Part shown: in pieces, positions 1-8,987 of the stretch | How positions within the stretch are numbered: position 1 is the first letter of the stretch | Layout: every line of letters begins with the position of its first letter | Source of the DNA: Choanephora cucurbitarum | Taxonomy: Eukaryota; Mucoromycota; Mucoromycetes; Mucorales; Choanephoraceae | DNA length: 12,785 nt | Assembly: GCA_025331435.1 (NCBI GenBank) | Contig: JAIWNI010000287.1 | Coordinates: forward strand, 1-12,785 | Direction of reading: 5' to 3' | Position numbers and translations under genes: made by a program | The notes under the pieces: generated by a model | The model's database searches: none | Told to the model about the DNA's origin: nothing | The model's input: the letters and a program-made list of their open reading frames with translations, nothing else

Positions 1-357
1 ACAAATGAGTTGTTACATCGGGATTATGTTCCATCCGAACTCAAGCTGGTCTCAGTAGACGAAACTGCTATTGAAGATCAAGTCTATGAAGTCGATGAGA
101 TTCGTGATCATCGAGGACCACCTATGGCTCGTGAATACTTGGTAAAGTGGAAAGGCTATGGAGAGAGAGAAAATACGTGGGAAACCGCTTCCTCCTTCAA
201 TAATCCATTGACGATTCGTAATTACTGGAAGAAGGTTGACCAACTGGCTAAACTCGAAAAGGAACGTCAAGCAAAACGAACTCAAGATGGTGACTCTTCT
301 ACAGCTGCTAAAAGACAAAAAAAAGAGAGCTCCACTGGAAAACATAAAAAAAATTAG
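1..357 (+). CDS. Ty3/gypsy chromovirus polyprotein, 3' end: integrase C-terminus with chromodomain (partial)
   Basis: The frame is open from the window edge (T-N-E-L-L-H-R-D-Y...) and ends with TAG at 355-357, so the gene starts outside. The first residues, LLHRDYVPSELKLVS, look like the end of the GPY/F module of a Ty3/gypsy integrase. A chromodomain follows (about residues 26-75 counted from base 10): YEVDEI, then LVKWKGY and NTWE, with Y26, W47 and W57 at the places expected for the aromatic cage that binds methylated lysine. A Lys-rich, coiled tail ends the protein. In chromoviruses this domain tethers the integrase, in the nucleus, to histone H3K9-methylated chromatin (family knowledge). 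The reading frame has no break in the visible part. Polypurine tract and LTR follow on the same strand, as expected for the 3' end of an LTR retrotransposon. Confidence 0.9.
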   Translation, partial: TNELLHRDYVPSELKLVSVDETAIEDQVYEVDEIRDHRGPPMAREYLVKWKGYGERENTWETASSFNNPLTIRNYWKKVDQLAKLEKERQAKRTQDGDSSTAAKRQKKESSTGKHKKN

Positions 358-470
358 TAGAGAAATTTAGATTTCCCTGAGCATCAAATTGAGCAATTTA
401 ATTCCGAACATTTGACAGATTCGTTTTCTGCAAAGTATAAGATCAAAGAAATCTACTGTTCAACCTAGTT
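358..470 (+). other. Chromovirus 3' untranslated stretch between pol and the polypurine tract
   Basis: AT-rich sequence without a credible reading frame, lying between the polyprotein stop and the purine-rich tract. Nothing else is visible in it. Confidence 0.5.
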
Positions 471-488
471 GAAGCAGGCGGAGGAGCA
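471..488 (+). other. Probable polypurine tract (plus-strand primer site)
   Basis: GAAGCAGGCGGAGGAGCA lies directly before the TG that opens the LTR. Its position and purine bias fit the primer site for plus-strand DNA synthesis. The three C residues make it an imperfect tract. Confidence 0.45.
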
Positions 489-1043
489 TGTTGTATCGAA
501 CGATGTATCGAACAACACAATAGTTGACATTTAACCTCTGTCTAGACTCAGATCATAAACTACCAAATAAAGAGACATATAACATAGTCACTTGTAACAG
601 AGCTATAGAATTGAGTGTCTAGCCTGACAACCAAAATGTCACTGCTGTCAATGCAGGATTAACAAATAGAATATCTAGACTCACAAACAGTTACAGGATG
701 TCATATGATAACGATGGTGATATTAATATCTCAAGTCTTGTATGACTATGAAGATGTCACTGCTTGATTATTTATGTCTCAATGCAAGAAGTCATAAAAG
801 TTGGCCTGCTATATATAGTTGTTCATTGGTAGATAAGATAAGGTGTAACAAAGATAGACATTGTGCATTGAAGACCAAGTCACTTTCCAACATCAATTGA
901 ATAGTATAAATAGAGATAGATTCTTGACTAGTTAGAAACTTCATTCAATTTTACTTTGAACTTATTCCGGACAAAACAATAAAAGTTGAGTCTTAGTCGT
1001 ACTTTGTCTTTTTTGCTACTGCTGAGAACCTACTTATACAACA
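489..1043 (+). repeat. 3' LTR of the chromovirus (555 bp)
   Basis: The left end is TGTTGTA (489-495) and the right end TACAACA (1037-1043), a perfect 7-bp terminal inverted repeat with the canonical TG...CA. The right border is confirmed independently: the LINE reverse transcriptase frame on the minus strand reads R-N-H-R-D-L up to base 1044, then turns into unrelated residues inside the LTR. Bases 1044-1048 (CAGAT) should therefore be one copy of the 5-bp target duplication, the other lying left of the unseen 5' LTR. A TATA-like box and an AATAAA stand in the order expected for U3-R-U5 on the plus strand. The 5' LTR is outside the window. Confidence 0.85.
905..983 (+). promoter_or_regulatory. 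LTR promoter and polyadenylation signals
   Basis: TATAAATA at 905-912 is a TATA-like box and AATAAA at 978-983 a polyadenylation signal, 66 bp apart. This suggests transcription starts at about 935-950 and a short R region. A second TATA-like run (tatatatag) lies near 811-819. Assigned from motif and order only. Confidence 0.45.
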
Positions 1044-3442
1044 CAGATCACGGTGATTGCGAAGGAACACTAGTGTATCGTCGGCATAGGCTAAGATTTT
1101 GATGGCCGAGGAAGGAGGGAAGGATGATGTAGGGGGTGGAGATGAAGAAGAGAAGGTAGATTTAGGAGGTGGAGGTGAAGAAGAGAAGGTAGATGTAGGA
1201 CGTGAAATGAACAGACTGGGGATGGAAGAGATAATGGTTTCAAGGTCATCTTGAAGCTGTTGGTGGGGTGGAGTTTCTTTCATCAGGTCAAAGCCTATAA
1301 AAGAAGGATTCTGGTGGACTAATCGGAGAAAGGGATCAAAAGCGATGATGAAAAGGAGGGGACTCAAAGGATCACCCTGTCGAAGTCCTCTGTGTTGGGT
1401 TATAGGAGAAGCTGTGAGATGGCCGTTTATATTGATAGCTATTTGAGTAGAGAAGAAAACGGAGTGAATGCAATCAATCATTTGCGAAGGGATACCAAAT
1501 CTGGCCATAATAGTAGAGAGGTAACCTGAGTGAATGCGATCATATGCTTTCTCTTGGTCTAGCAAGAGGGCGATAGTAGATGACCGAGTGTGAGTGGCTA
1601 TCAACTGTGTGAGATGAACAGATAATCCATGGTCGGCTATAAATCTATTTGGCATAAAGCCTAGTTGATGTGAGCTAATGGTAGCATTCATATGAGTCAT
1701 GAGTCTTTGGTTTAGTAAGCGAGTGAAAGTTTTGGCATCCGTGTTAATTAGCGAGATAGGTCTCCAATTGCGTAGGTCCGAGAGATCGCCTTTTTTTGGG
1801 AGAAGGCACATACAAGTTTGTTGCCAACTGAGTGGGAAAATACTATGAAGGAGGGCGTCGTTATAAATTCGAACTGCCAGTTTACCTGTAGCTGGATGAT
1901 GAAGGAGTAAGGAAAGAATTTCATACGGTAGTCCATCGATACCTGGACTGCTATGTTTCGGTAATCGATGAGCCCCAGTTTGTAGTTCGGTTAATGTGAA
2001 GGGTAATAAGAGGTCTTTTTGTTGAGTTGGAGTGAGTTGTTGAGTGGAGGGGACAGTTGCGGCGAGGGTAGAGATAGAAGAATGATCGACAGGTGAAGGA
2101 GTGTATAGAGTCTCGTAGAAAGCTGTAGCAGCAGATTGCATATCCTGTTTGGATGTGCAAAGCTGATGGGTTTGGGGGTGGTTGAGAATGGGTATATTAC
2201 GTTTGATGGTTCGGGAGGTAATTGAAGATTTGAGATATCCGGCAGAAGTCTCACCATTCTCTCTCCAGTGTTTACCGGCTCTGAGAGCCAATGTGTCCAC
2301 CCGGTCCTGTTGTATGGCGCTTATTTGTTTTTCGACGGCCTCTAGTCTCAAAGGAAGAATGGAAGTTGGTTTATATTCACGCAGTAGTTTGTTACGTTTT
2401 CGTTGTAAACGGGATAATAATCGTTGATGAGCAGCGGCTTTACGCCGACCCACTTGACGTGCTATTGTCTTAGTAAGCTCCTTAACATGATCCCATTGCT
2501 CCTGAGGAGTTGCCGAGTCTGAGGTGGCGTGGATTGATGAGTGGAACTGATCAAGTTTAGTAATGAGTGTTTTTTTGAAATATGTATTCTGAGCGGGGCT
2601 GGGGTGCGCCCGCCACAGACCAGGCCCCTGATCATGTGAGGCAAAGGTGAATGTGCAACCTAGTAAGGCATGATCTGTCCACGTTGAGTTGATGAGTGAA
2701 GGTGGTGAAAAAGGACAGGAGAGGCAAAGATGTAGTCGATAGTGGATTTGTGATTCCCTAGGCGGTAGGTGGGTAGGGGAGTGGTAGGTTGATCAGAATA
2801 TTGAGAGCATTCATAGAAGGAAGAGGACAAGTGGTAATACCATCGATGTTGGGGGTGTAGAAGGTTAATATTAGATCTGTCAACAGTTTTACCTTGATAA
2901 TTAGATATCTGGAAGTTAAAGTTGCCTAAAATTAGCATAGGAGGAAGTGTTGAATCCGAACGGAACGAAAGTATGTCATCGGAAGAAGGATTGTGTTGTT
3001 GAAAGAGTGGCAATTGGAGAAGAGAGTCGAAGAAAGGTGCACGTTGGGCCCTCTGAGCTGGCGCATATATAACGAGGACAAGTGTGGGTGGAAAGAGATG
3101 GTTGACGTGAGATATGTGACATGCAATGACCCGTTGGTCGATGGTAATAAAGTCAGGCGTGATGAGAATGGAAGGATTGAGGGAAACAATGCCACAATGT
3201 TTGGACCAAAGGGCGGTTTAAGTGAGGAATTGGGTGTTGAGCATAGATTGAGTGGAAGATGATTCTGCAGTGGTTTCTTGAAAGCATAAAACGTCGTAGC
3301 GAAGGTCGCGAAGGAATTGTATAAAGTGAGAGCGTTGTTGAGGGTCACTGAGTTTGGCTAGACTACGGCAGTTGAGGGACCCTATTCGAAGGATGTTAGT
3401 GGTACTGGAAGGAGAGGAGGAGTAAGTAGATGAGTTAGGCAT
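1044..3442 (-). pseudogene. LINE ORF2: endonuclease-reverse transcriptase, broken
   Basis: Starts at ATG 3442 (MPNSSTYSSS). The apurinic-type endonuclease comes first: IGSLNCRSLAK, then LCFQET (the metal-binding Glu), SKHCGIVSLNPS, ILGNFN, STIDYIFAS. A TAA at 3218-3220 interrupts it and the same frame resumes at once, so it is a nonsense mutation, most simply CAA to TAA. Near 2680-2715 the frame shifts: the last endonuclease motif WTDHALLG and all downstream domains lie in another frame. The reverse transcriptase (about 2450-1044) has PGIDGLPYE, NWRPISLINTDAK, HQLGFMPNR, the catalytic Asp in LLLDQEKAYDRI, RGLRQGDPLSPLLF and YADD (about 1077-1088). Six residues after DTLVFL the gene runs into the chromovirus LTR, so thumb and C-terminal domains are missing. 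The codons after 1044 come from the LTR. In the family it nicks target DNA and copies the LINE RNA there; this copy cannot. Confidence 0.9.
1135..1200 (-). repeat. Two 33-bp tandem repeats inside the LINE reverse transcriptase
   Basis: Units 1135-1167 and 1168-1200 differ at only a few bases (GGTGGAGATGAAGAAGAGAA against GGTGGAGGTGAAGAAGAGAA at their starts). A decayed partial copy lies at about 1108-1134. On the minus strand they encode an 11-residue Ser/Pro-rich unit (TFSSSPPPPKS-like) in a loop just upstream of the YADD motif. Confidence 0.85.
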
Positions 3443-3473
3443 AAGGTTAGTGAAAAGAATAAAAGGGCTCTTT

Positions 3474-4793
3474 TTAGTTACTGGGGGCTGAGCTTAAGCC
3501 ATCAGCTAGGCCGTCGTCGGTAGGGTCGAGTTGCATATTGGTAGAGTCGGATGTAGTAGGAACAGGAGCTGTAGGGTGGGAGAAAGGGCGGATGGTGTGA
3601 ATAATGCTAGTATACTGATCATTCGTGATCCAGTTCTGCTTTTGGAAAGAACGGGCGACGGAAAGCTTACGTTGGTCTACAGGAATGCGAAGGGCGATGT
3701 TAATGAGGCGATTCTGGTGGATTTCGATGGCTGCAGCTGCACGTTGTGCGTCAGTGTGTTCGGTAAATTTGGGGTCCCTAAGCAAGGTGGGCGAATTGGG
3801 GTTGAAGTCCTGAATAGGGTTAATCTTGTGCAGTTGTAGGCGACGAGTCGCTTCTTCGAGATAATCGTTATGTACCAAGATGGACATGACATTGTTGGAA
3901 GGATAATGAATGTCGAGCAGACGAGAGCTCTGCAACTTGAGTTTTCTAAGTTTTTCGCGCATGTTGGAGATTGGTTCTTTGCTGCGACAAGGGAGGTAAA
4001 TGAAGCTAAAGCCCTGAGATTCGGATACAGGTTGGAAGGTGCGTGCGGCTGCTTCTCTTGCGGCAGGAGTGATACAAACAGGACGAGGAAGGCGTTGGGT
4101 GTTTGGACGGGTCGCAGAGGGCTTGTCAAGTGGGGGGAAGTCAGAGGCAGAAGATGTCACTGTCGCATATTGAGAGGCTGCTGTTCCGCCTTGGTTAGCG
4201 AAAGGAGTTGACTGTGTGTTGACTGGGAGAGATCCCTTCTCAAAAGCCTGAATGCGAGCCTCAGCTGCTGCCAATGCCTCTCGAAGACGACTGTTTTCGG
4301 TGACTAGTGCCTCAAGTTCCTGAAATTTGGTTTCGTGACGGCGGAGTTGATTCTGCATCTCAAGCAAATAATCGGGTAAGTGAGGAGAGGAATGAAGGTC
4401 TACGGGTTCTCGGTCTATCCTGAGCGAATCTTGAGTGTCGGGGAGGTCAGTTGACATGGTAGTATCCTGGGTGGTCGAGATACGGGTGAAGGAGTTGCGA
4501 GTCATTGTTGTCGGGATTCGCTGGGTGACTGGTTTGACAACTTTAGTTTTTGTAGCCGGCATGGTGTTCGAAGCTGACGATGAGGGCGATGAAGACGATG
4601 AAGAGGAAGATCGGCGAAGGCGTTTGTGTTGGTGTGATCGATTTCTGGGAGTATTCGGAGCAGGGGAGACTAAGGTGGTGTCGGTGTGGGTGAGATCGGT
4701 GGGCAGTTGTGTGGTTGTTGGTGTGGGTGTTGTTATAATAGACTTGTCAAATATCAAGCTGGTGCTTCGGGGTTTAAAAGGGCCCAAAAACAC
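3474..4793 (-). CDS. LINE ORF1: coiled-coil, putative RNA-binding protein
   Basis: The frame is open for 439 codons, but the first codon is GTG; the first ATG is codon 78 (4560-4562, MPATKTKVVK), giving 361 residues, and is the likelier start unless an upstream exon exists. Numbering from 4793: Thr/Ser/Pro-rich leader with an eight-Ser run (about 62-69) after a basic patch; a coiled coil at about 142-186 (LLEMQNQLRRHE, LEALVTENSRLREALAAAEA); a Ser/Thr/Pro linker; and a folded region at about 262-395 (FSFIYLPCRSKEP, MREKLRKLKL, SNNVMSILVHNDYLEEATRRL). The beta-alpha pattern of this last part recalls RRM-like domains of LINE ORF1 proteins, but that is inference. In LINEs ORF1p trimerises through its coiled coil and packages the RNA. 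No stop or frameshift is seen. ORF2 begins 31 nt downstream. Confidence 0.75.
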   Translation of the reverse strand: MFLGPFKPRSTSLIFDKSIITTPTPTTTQLPTDLTHTDTTLVSPAPNTPRNRSHQHKRLRRSSSSSSSSPSSSASNTMPATKTKVVKPVTQRIPTTMTRNSFTRISTTQDTTMSTDLPDTQDSLRIDREPVDLHSSPHLPDYLLEMQNQLRRHETKFQELEALVTENSRLREALAAAEARIQAFEKGSLPVNTQSTPFANQGGTAASQYATVTSSASDFPPLDKPSATRPNTQRLPRPVCITPAAREAAARTFQPVSESQGFSFIYLPCRSKEPISNMREKLRKLKLQSSRLLDIHYPSNNVMSILVHNDYLEEATRRLQLHKINPIQDFNPNSPTLLRDPKFTEHTDAQRAAAAIEIHQNRLINIALRIPVDQRKLSVARSFQKQNWITNDQYTSIIHTIRPFSHPTAPVPTTSDSTNMQLDPTDDGLADGLSSAPSN

Positions 4794-4860
4794 GAGAAGC
4801 GAAAGAAAAGTGAAATGTGGTAATCAGCTCCAAGAGCCGCGCTTTATATTCCTTTAATAG
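4794..4860 (-). other. LINE 5' leader
   Basis: About 65 nt upstream of the ORF1 frame, GC-richer (GAGCCGCGC) than the AT-rich run beyond 4861. Probably the LINE 5' untranslated region carrying its internal promoter. The exact 5' end and any target duplication are not visible. Confidence 0.35.
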
Positions 4861-4996
4861 ATAAAAAATAATAATAAAAATAAAAAGTACATATGTGATC
4901 CCCTTTTCCCTTTATACCTTCAAAAGTCTTAACGACTCAATTTTTTGGATAACGAATAGGGAAGGGATAGTAAGATACGAAATATAAAAAAAAATT
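4861..4996. other. AT-rich stretch between LINE 5' end and DIRS recombinase stop
   Basis: It begins with an A-rich run of ATAAAAA and AATAAT units (4861-4887) and ends with a poly-A run next to the YR stop codon. It probably holds the 3' untranslated or terminal-repeat part of the DIRS-like element, and the junction with the LINE. I could not place the border. Confidence 0.35.
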
Positions 4997-5365
4997 TTAT
5001 GGTAGACGATGTCTCAACCATGAAAACCAAGATGAGCGGGCAATTACCACATTTTCATCCTCGTCTTCGTCAACGGACGTATTGTTGGTCGTGCCTTCAA
5101 CAATCCTTGTTGACTTCGACTCGGATTCCAATGTGGTATTTTCTCCTTGTATAGAAAAAATTGAGTTGGCAATATGTGTACTGTTGTTTTGCTGGGCAGT
5201 AGGCTTGTAATATTATTTTTCAAATGTATCGGATCTGTGGCTCTAATTTGCGTGTTGTTTGACTTGAGAAATGGGGATACCATTCTCCACAGCTTTTGTA
5301 CTAGAAGCTGCTCGCATGGAATGTGGTTTGTAGATAGAAGTATCTATTCCTGCTTTTTCCATGAT
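4997..5365 (-). pseudogene. DIRS-like tyrosine recombinase, C-terminal fragment
   Basis: On the minus strand from 5362: MEKAGIDTSIYKPHSMRAAS, then ISQVKQHAN, TFEK-stop-YYKPTAQQ, an acidic tail (SVDEDEDENVV) and a TAA at 4997-4999 that is probably the native stop. HSMR (5323-5312) is the H-x-x-R catalytic pair of tyrosine recombinases, and YY after 5213 is where the nucleophilic tyrosine is expected. Two in-frame stops break it: TAG at 5243-5245, where the family usually has Trp after the conserved Asn (TGG to TAG), and TAA at 5213-5215. This is the continuation of the gene whose upstream parts lie beyond 11279; the DNA transposon separates them. The YR would resolve circular cDNA into the chromosome during DIRS-type retrotransposition. 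Confidence 0.88.
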
Positions 5366-5379
5366 CACCGATCAAAAAA
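5366..5379 (+). repeat. Left terminal inverted repeat of the DNA transposon
   Basis: CACCGATCAAAAAA, 14 bp, perfect match to the right end in inverse orientation; 16 bp if the flanking AT is counted. Beyond it the two ends diverge, except that GCATTTCA occurs at 5387-5394 and inverted at 11222-11229. Confidence 0.85.
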
Positions 5380-5740
5380 ACCGAATGCATTTCAATTTCA
5401 GAACTCATTTTACGTTTTATACACCGTCATTCCGTATTTGAACGCTAAAAAACGTATTTCGTGACCACTTTCGAATGAAAAAATGTGAAGTTGCTATTTA
5501 AGGCTGAAATAATGTTTATTAGAAAAAAATCACTTTTTTGTGAGGTTCAGTGTAACCACTTTTGCCACATTCACGCTCAGCTAAACGGCTTACAAGCACT
5601 TATAGACCTAAAAGAATTTTTTTTCTAACTTGCTTTAAAAAATCTACTCTTGATGTAGGACAATGTTACGTATTTGGAAGAAGGTAAATAAATTAAACAA
5701 ATTTTATTGGAGATTCTATGAGGCTGAATTTTTTTGGGTT
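5380..5740. other. Left subterminal arm of the DNA transposon
   Basis: Noncoding. It carries short repeats that may be transposase-binding sites: CGTATTT at 5433-5439, 5453-5459 and 5669-5675; ACCACTTT at 5464-5471 and 5555-5562. On the minus strand AATAAA (5703-5708) lies about 33 bp past the transposase stop and is its likely polyadenylation signal. Confidence 0.45.
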
Positions 5741-8700
5741 TTATACTGGAAACAAATTTGCAACTTCGCCAGCTGTTTCATGCATATCTAAAGGGAAGAC
5801 AGAGGTGTTGCGAATGACTTTGTACCAAGGAGAAAGTTGATAGTTACTGGCACTTTGAATACTTTTGACCTCTTGTAGCAAGCTAACAGGAGAGATCAGG
5901 TCAGAAGCATCAAAGGCCACATACTTTTTGGTCTCTTTCACTCTTGGCACGTTGGTGATTGTTGATTCTCTACACCCTTCGTATATCTCTCCTAATACCA
6001 AGTGTGTAGGTAGGCCAGACTCGGAAGTGTCCACCAAGAAATCGAAAAAACAAAGGATCTTGCAAACATACCAGACGGATTTGAGCTTGCTAAAATTTGT
6101 ATGGATAACGATTAAAACCGATTTTGTAATCATCTACTCAAGACTTACTTGTTTTTTCACATTTTGTTTGCCTGGAACAGAGCATAATAGCCGTCCTTGT
6201 TGGTTTGTTTGCATCTATTAATGTGCAGAGAAGAATAGTAGACAACATCGTCTTTCCAGAGCTTCCCTGCAATTGTCATGTTGTAGTTCAGTTGCCTTTC
6301 TTCAATAATCACATTCTTGGTGCTCTGAATGCGACCCATGAGCTGATAGATCGCATAACCCAACTATCGAATGTTGAAACCACCCTCAATGACTTGCTCT
6401 TTGTTCGCTTGTTTAAGGCTGATAGGTGAAGGCGAAGCCAGAAAGGGGGCCCAAAGTTGTGGAAGTGAAGCATCCTGGGGGTGGTCTTTGTAGGTGGTGT
6501 CTTCCTTTTTCTTCCCAAGGTCGAAATTGACAATACCGGAAAAATCCAAGTAGTCCAGAAGAGCACCTACTTCGAGGATGTTGTTGTTGTTTGCGGCCAC
6601 GTTGTAAGATGCCTTCATTGTGCGTTTCCAGATTCCAATCGATCTTTCCATTGAACGCGCACTTGTTGAAGACATGGGGCCGAAATGGCGGATATAGTCA
6701 CCGACATGTGAAAGGAGATGCATATTAATGCGGTAAACTGTCAAAGAAATGGTCTTGCGTGCAATACACTCATCGAGGTAGGAGAACCATTTCTTGAAGC
6801 ATCTGAAATTGATTAAAAAGACGTAAGTAATGATAGTATTCTGTCAAAACAATTTTAACTTACTTTTCCATTTCACGAATGTCTTCTTTGCTCAGGTGTC
6901 TTTGCAGCATTATGGTAATACCACGGATAACAGCACTTAGAGCTTTTGCGGCAGATGGTTGTAGGTAAGGTGCCAGCAAAGTATGGAAAGTGTGGCGAAC
7001 TATATCCAACCAACAAACAGAGCGGTACGCACTCAACTTGGAGTTTGTACAAGGGTTGTAAGGGTTCCAGCTACCAGCGAAGTGTTGAGAGATATGCCTT
7101 TTGGACAGTTGTAAGGACTTATAAATCTTTTCACCAGCATCAGCTGGCAACTGGAATGGGTACCTGGACTTGTTGTCGGTATGCTTGTACTTGTCATTGA
7201 GTTGTGGAGAAAGCATCTCATAGAGGAGTTTGGCAATGTTAGAGCCGAGATGCATTTCATCCAAAGCAACAAAGAAGGGTGACTTGAAGTTTGGGAGATC
7301 CCCAAAAACGGAACGAGATTTGACTCCATGGTTATCATCCTATAAAGGTAGAGTTAATAAAGTCTTCAATAACTTCTCAAACGTTACTAACTTCTTCAAG
7401 TAACAGGCTGGCAGCAGTTCTGTATGGTTGGTTTCGAGTGGGGAAGTACATTCCCGACTTCTTTGGCTCATCGCTGCGTTTCCCTTGTGCTATCATAAAA
7501 AGTAAGATATTATTCATTGAATTACACGATTTTAGTTTCACTTACTTGTGCAATACTTGCAGCCATAGTATGCACCATGCCCTACATCAAACAATTAGTA
7601 ATGTCATTCAGCCAGGTTTTATGCAATACCTACCACCAAAATCAAGCAGCTTTTGGCTCTCAATCAAATCAGAAGTAACTCCCATCAAATACATATGAGC
7701 TTGGCATACTTCTTTTCCGTTCTTTAAAACCTTCATTGGTGTGCTGCTAAACTTCTTAAATTCTTTGACAATCGGAAGAAGAAAGCTTTTCAAGTCAGGC
7801 TTATTGTCGCTACAAAGAATGGCAGCTAGGAACATGGTTTTTTCCTGGAATCTAGAATCATAAAGGTAAGATTACTGACACGTTTATACAAACATAATTG
7901 ATCTACCTTATAGTTGGTTCGTAGTTGAGTAAGATGACGTGAATAATCATCATAGACTTGCTTGATTTCTTGGAGGTGAAACCATCTACGGCCAACAGTA
8001 CACCTTGGTCTAAAGGGAGAGTGAACATCCGCTCTTGCTTCATTTGTTCATACACTCCACCGCAGTAGATGTCGAAGAGATCGCTTTTGTCTTGGAGTCG
8101 CTCTTCCTCGAAAGCACGGTGTCGATACATCAACTCCTCACGTTTCTGATCAACAGAAAGGAGTTGCGCAATCTTCTTGGCAACGGAAACATACTTGATA
8201 TATGTTGGCTTTTTGAAGTTGCGTTCTTCTTTGCACACAGGACAGTGCAACATCTCCTTGTCCTCATCAACATCATACAAGTAACAGCCCTTCTTGCAAG
8301 TCTCATGCTCTACAATGGGCGAGAAGGAGATCACACGCTTGATCAGAGCAATAGTTGATGTCAAACTGGATACTTTTTGGCTTGGATCCTTCGTAGTGAC
8401 TATAAAGGTAGGTTAGTTACGCCGCAGGTTTTATTTCTTATCAAATCGTATATCTTACCGCCATTCTGGTAAAGTAGGTCATTGACATACTCTCTGACAT
8501 GATTACTAACACTAGTGCTCAAGCCATCTGACTTGGAGAGCTCAAGAAAGCGAATGTCATTGATTTCTGCTGGCGTGAAAGGATTTGAGCTAACGTTGAT
8601 GTTGATGTTGTAAGGATCATGCTCATCAAACGAAACTTCATCTATCGAGGAACACAAGCATCAACGATATATTCAGTTAAGTATGGTCAACTTCAGCTGC

Positions 8701-8987
8701 TTACCTCCTTCATCTAAATCCATAGGTTCCATGAAATCAATGTCATCAGGGAAAGAGAAATCCTCATCAATGGCTTGCATTTCAATACCAATGGGATCCC
8801 ATTCACCCAGAACTGACTCAATGTCAGATTCTTCCGGCTCTTCAGCTAGAAAAGTCTCTTCAGAGAGAGAGTCTTCCACTTGATCGTGTACTTCTTCTTG
8901 AACAAGTCTTGCACGCTCTCTAGTCATCAAAGGTCCAATTTCATTTCTGCGCTGCTTTCTAGAGATTTGAGTTCTTTGAGGAGCCAT
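5741..8987 (-). pseudogene. Tnp2-family transposase, nine exons, two in-frame stops
   Basis: Exons, by splice sites and frame: 8987-8705, 8641-8459, 8399-7907, 7851-7634, 7581-7546, 7489-7392, 7339-6864, 6802-6149, 6089-5741. The eight introns are 52-63 nt, mostly GTAAG-type donors and TAG/CAG acceptors. The sum is 2790 nt, exactly 930 codons. An acidic N-terminus (EEPEESDIES) precedes a zinc-ribbon-like set C190, C194, C208, C211 (CKKGCYLY...HCPVC). Then come LLAVDGF (D294), DLKSFLLPIV, VTSDLIES (D381), GHGAYYGCKYC (C400, C403), LDEMHLG (D464, H467) and HFGPM...SMERSIGIWKR (E648). These match the Tnp2 order in CACTA/Plavaka transposases (DDE nucleases that cut at the TIRs); D294, D381 and E648 are my catalytic candidates. 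TAG at codon 742 (6364-6366) and TGA at codon 811 (6157-6159) interrupt an otherwise open frame that runs to TAA 5741-5743. A natural 741-residue form is the alternative. Confidence 0.87.

Larger units (their letters stand above)
1044..4860 (-). mobile_element. L1-like non-LTR retrotransposon (LINE), 3' part cut off by the chromovirus insertion
   Basis: On the minus strand, from right to left, there are a short 5' leader, ORF1 (coiled-coil protein) and ORF2 (AP-type endonuclease, then reverse transcriptase), separated by 31 nt. The order and the motifs LNCRSLAK, STIDYIFAS, LLLDQEKAYDRI and LAYADDTLVFL are those of L1/Tx1-type LINEs. The missing part is the 3' end, the reverse of normal LINE 5' truncation, and the break coincides with an LTR end, so insertion explains it. 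The 5' border near 4860 is a guess, set where ORF1's leader meets the A-rich run 4861-4887. L1-like 'Grem-LINE1' elements are known around Mucor centromeres; whether this is one cannot be told here. Confidence 0.85.

Noticed and set aside
489..520. TGTTGTATCGAACGATG...CGAACAACA as a complete small inverted-repeat element
   Set aside because: The near-palindrome is only 29 bp; the real partner of TGTTGTA is TACAACA at 1037-1043, where the LINE frame resumes.
3531..4857. Several plus-strand frames (3531-3839, 3870-4211, 4435-4857)
   Set aside because: All are antisense to LINE ORF1 and contain no recognisable domain; they mirror its Ser/Thr/Pro-rich composition.
5044..5283. Minus-strand frame starting MVSPFLKSNN as a small gene
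   Set aside because: It is out of phase with the recombinase C-terminus that covers the same bases and carries HSMR and YYKP; it is a shadow frame.
6157..6366. Alternative genetic code reading TAG/TGA as sense
   Set aside because: TAG, TGA and TAA occur as ordinary terminators or lesions throughout the window; two stops in one element copy are better explained by decay or read-through.
7608..7835. Transposase exon continuing past 7634 (...DFGGRYCIKPG)
   Set aside because: Splicing at GTAGGT 7633 to the 36-nt exon 7581-7546 gives GHGAYYGCKYC, which matches the Tnp2 pattern; the unspliced reading does not.
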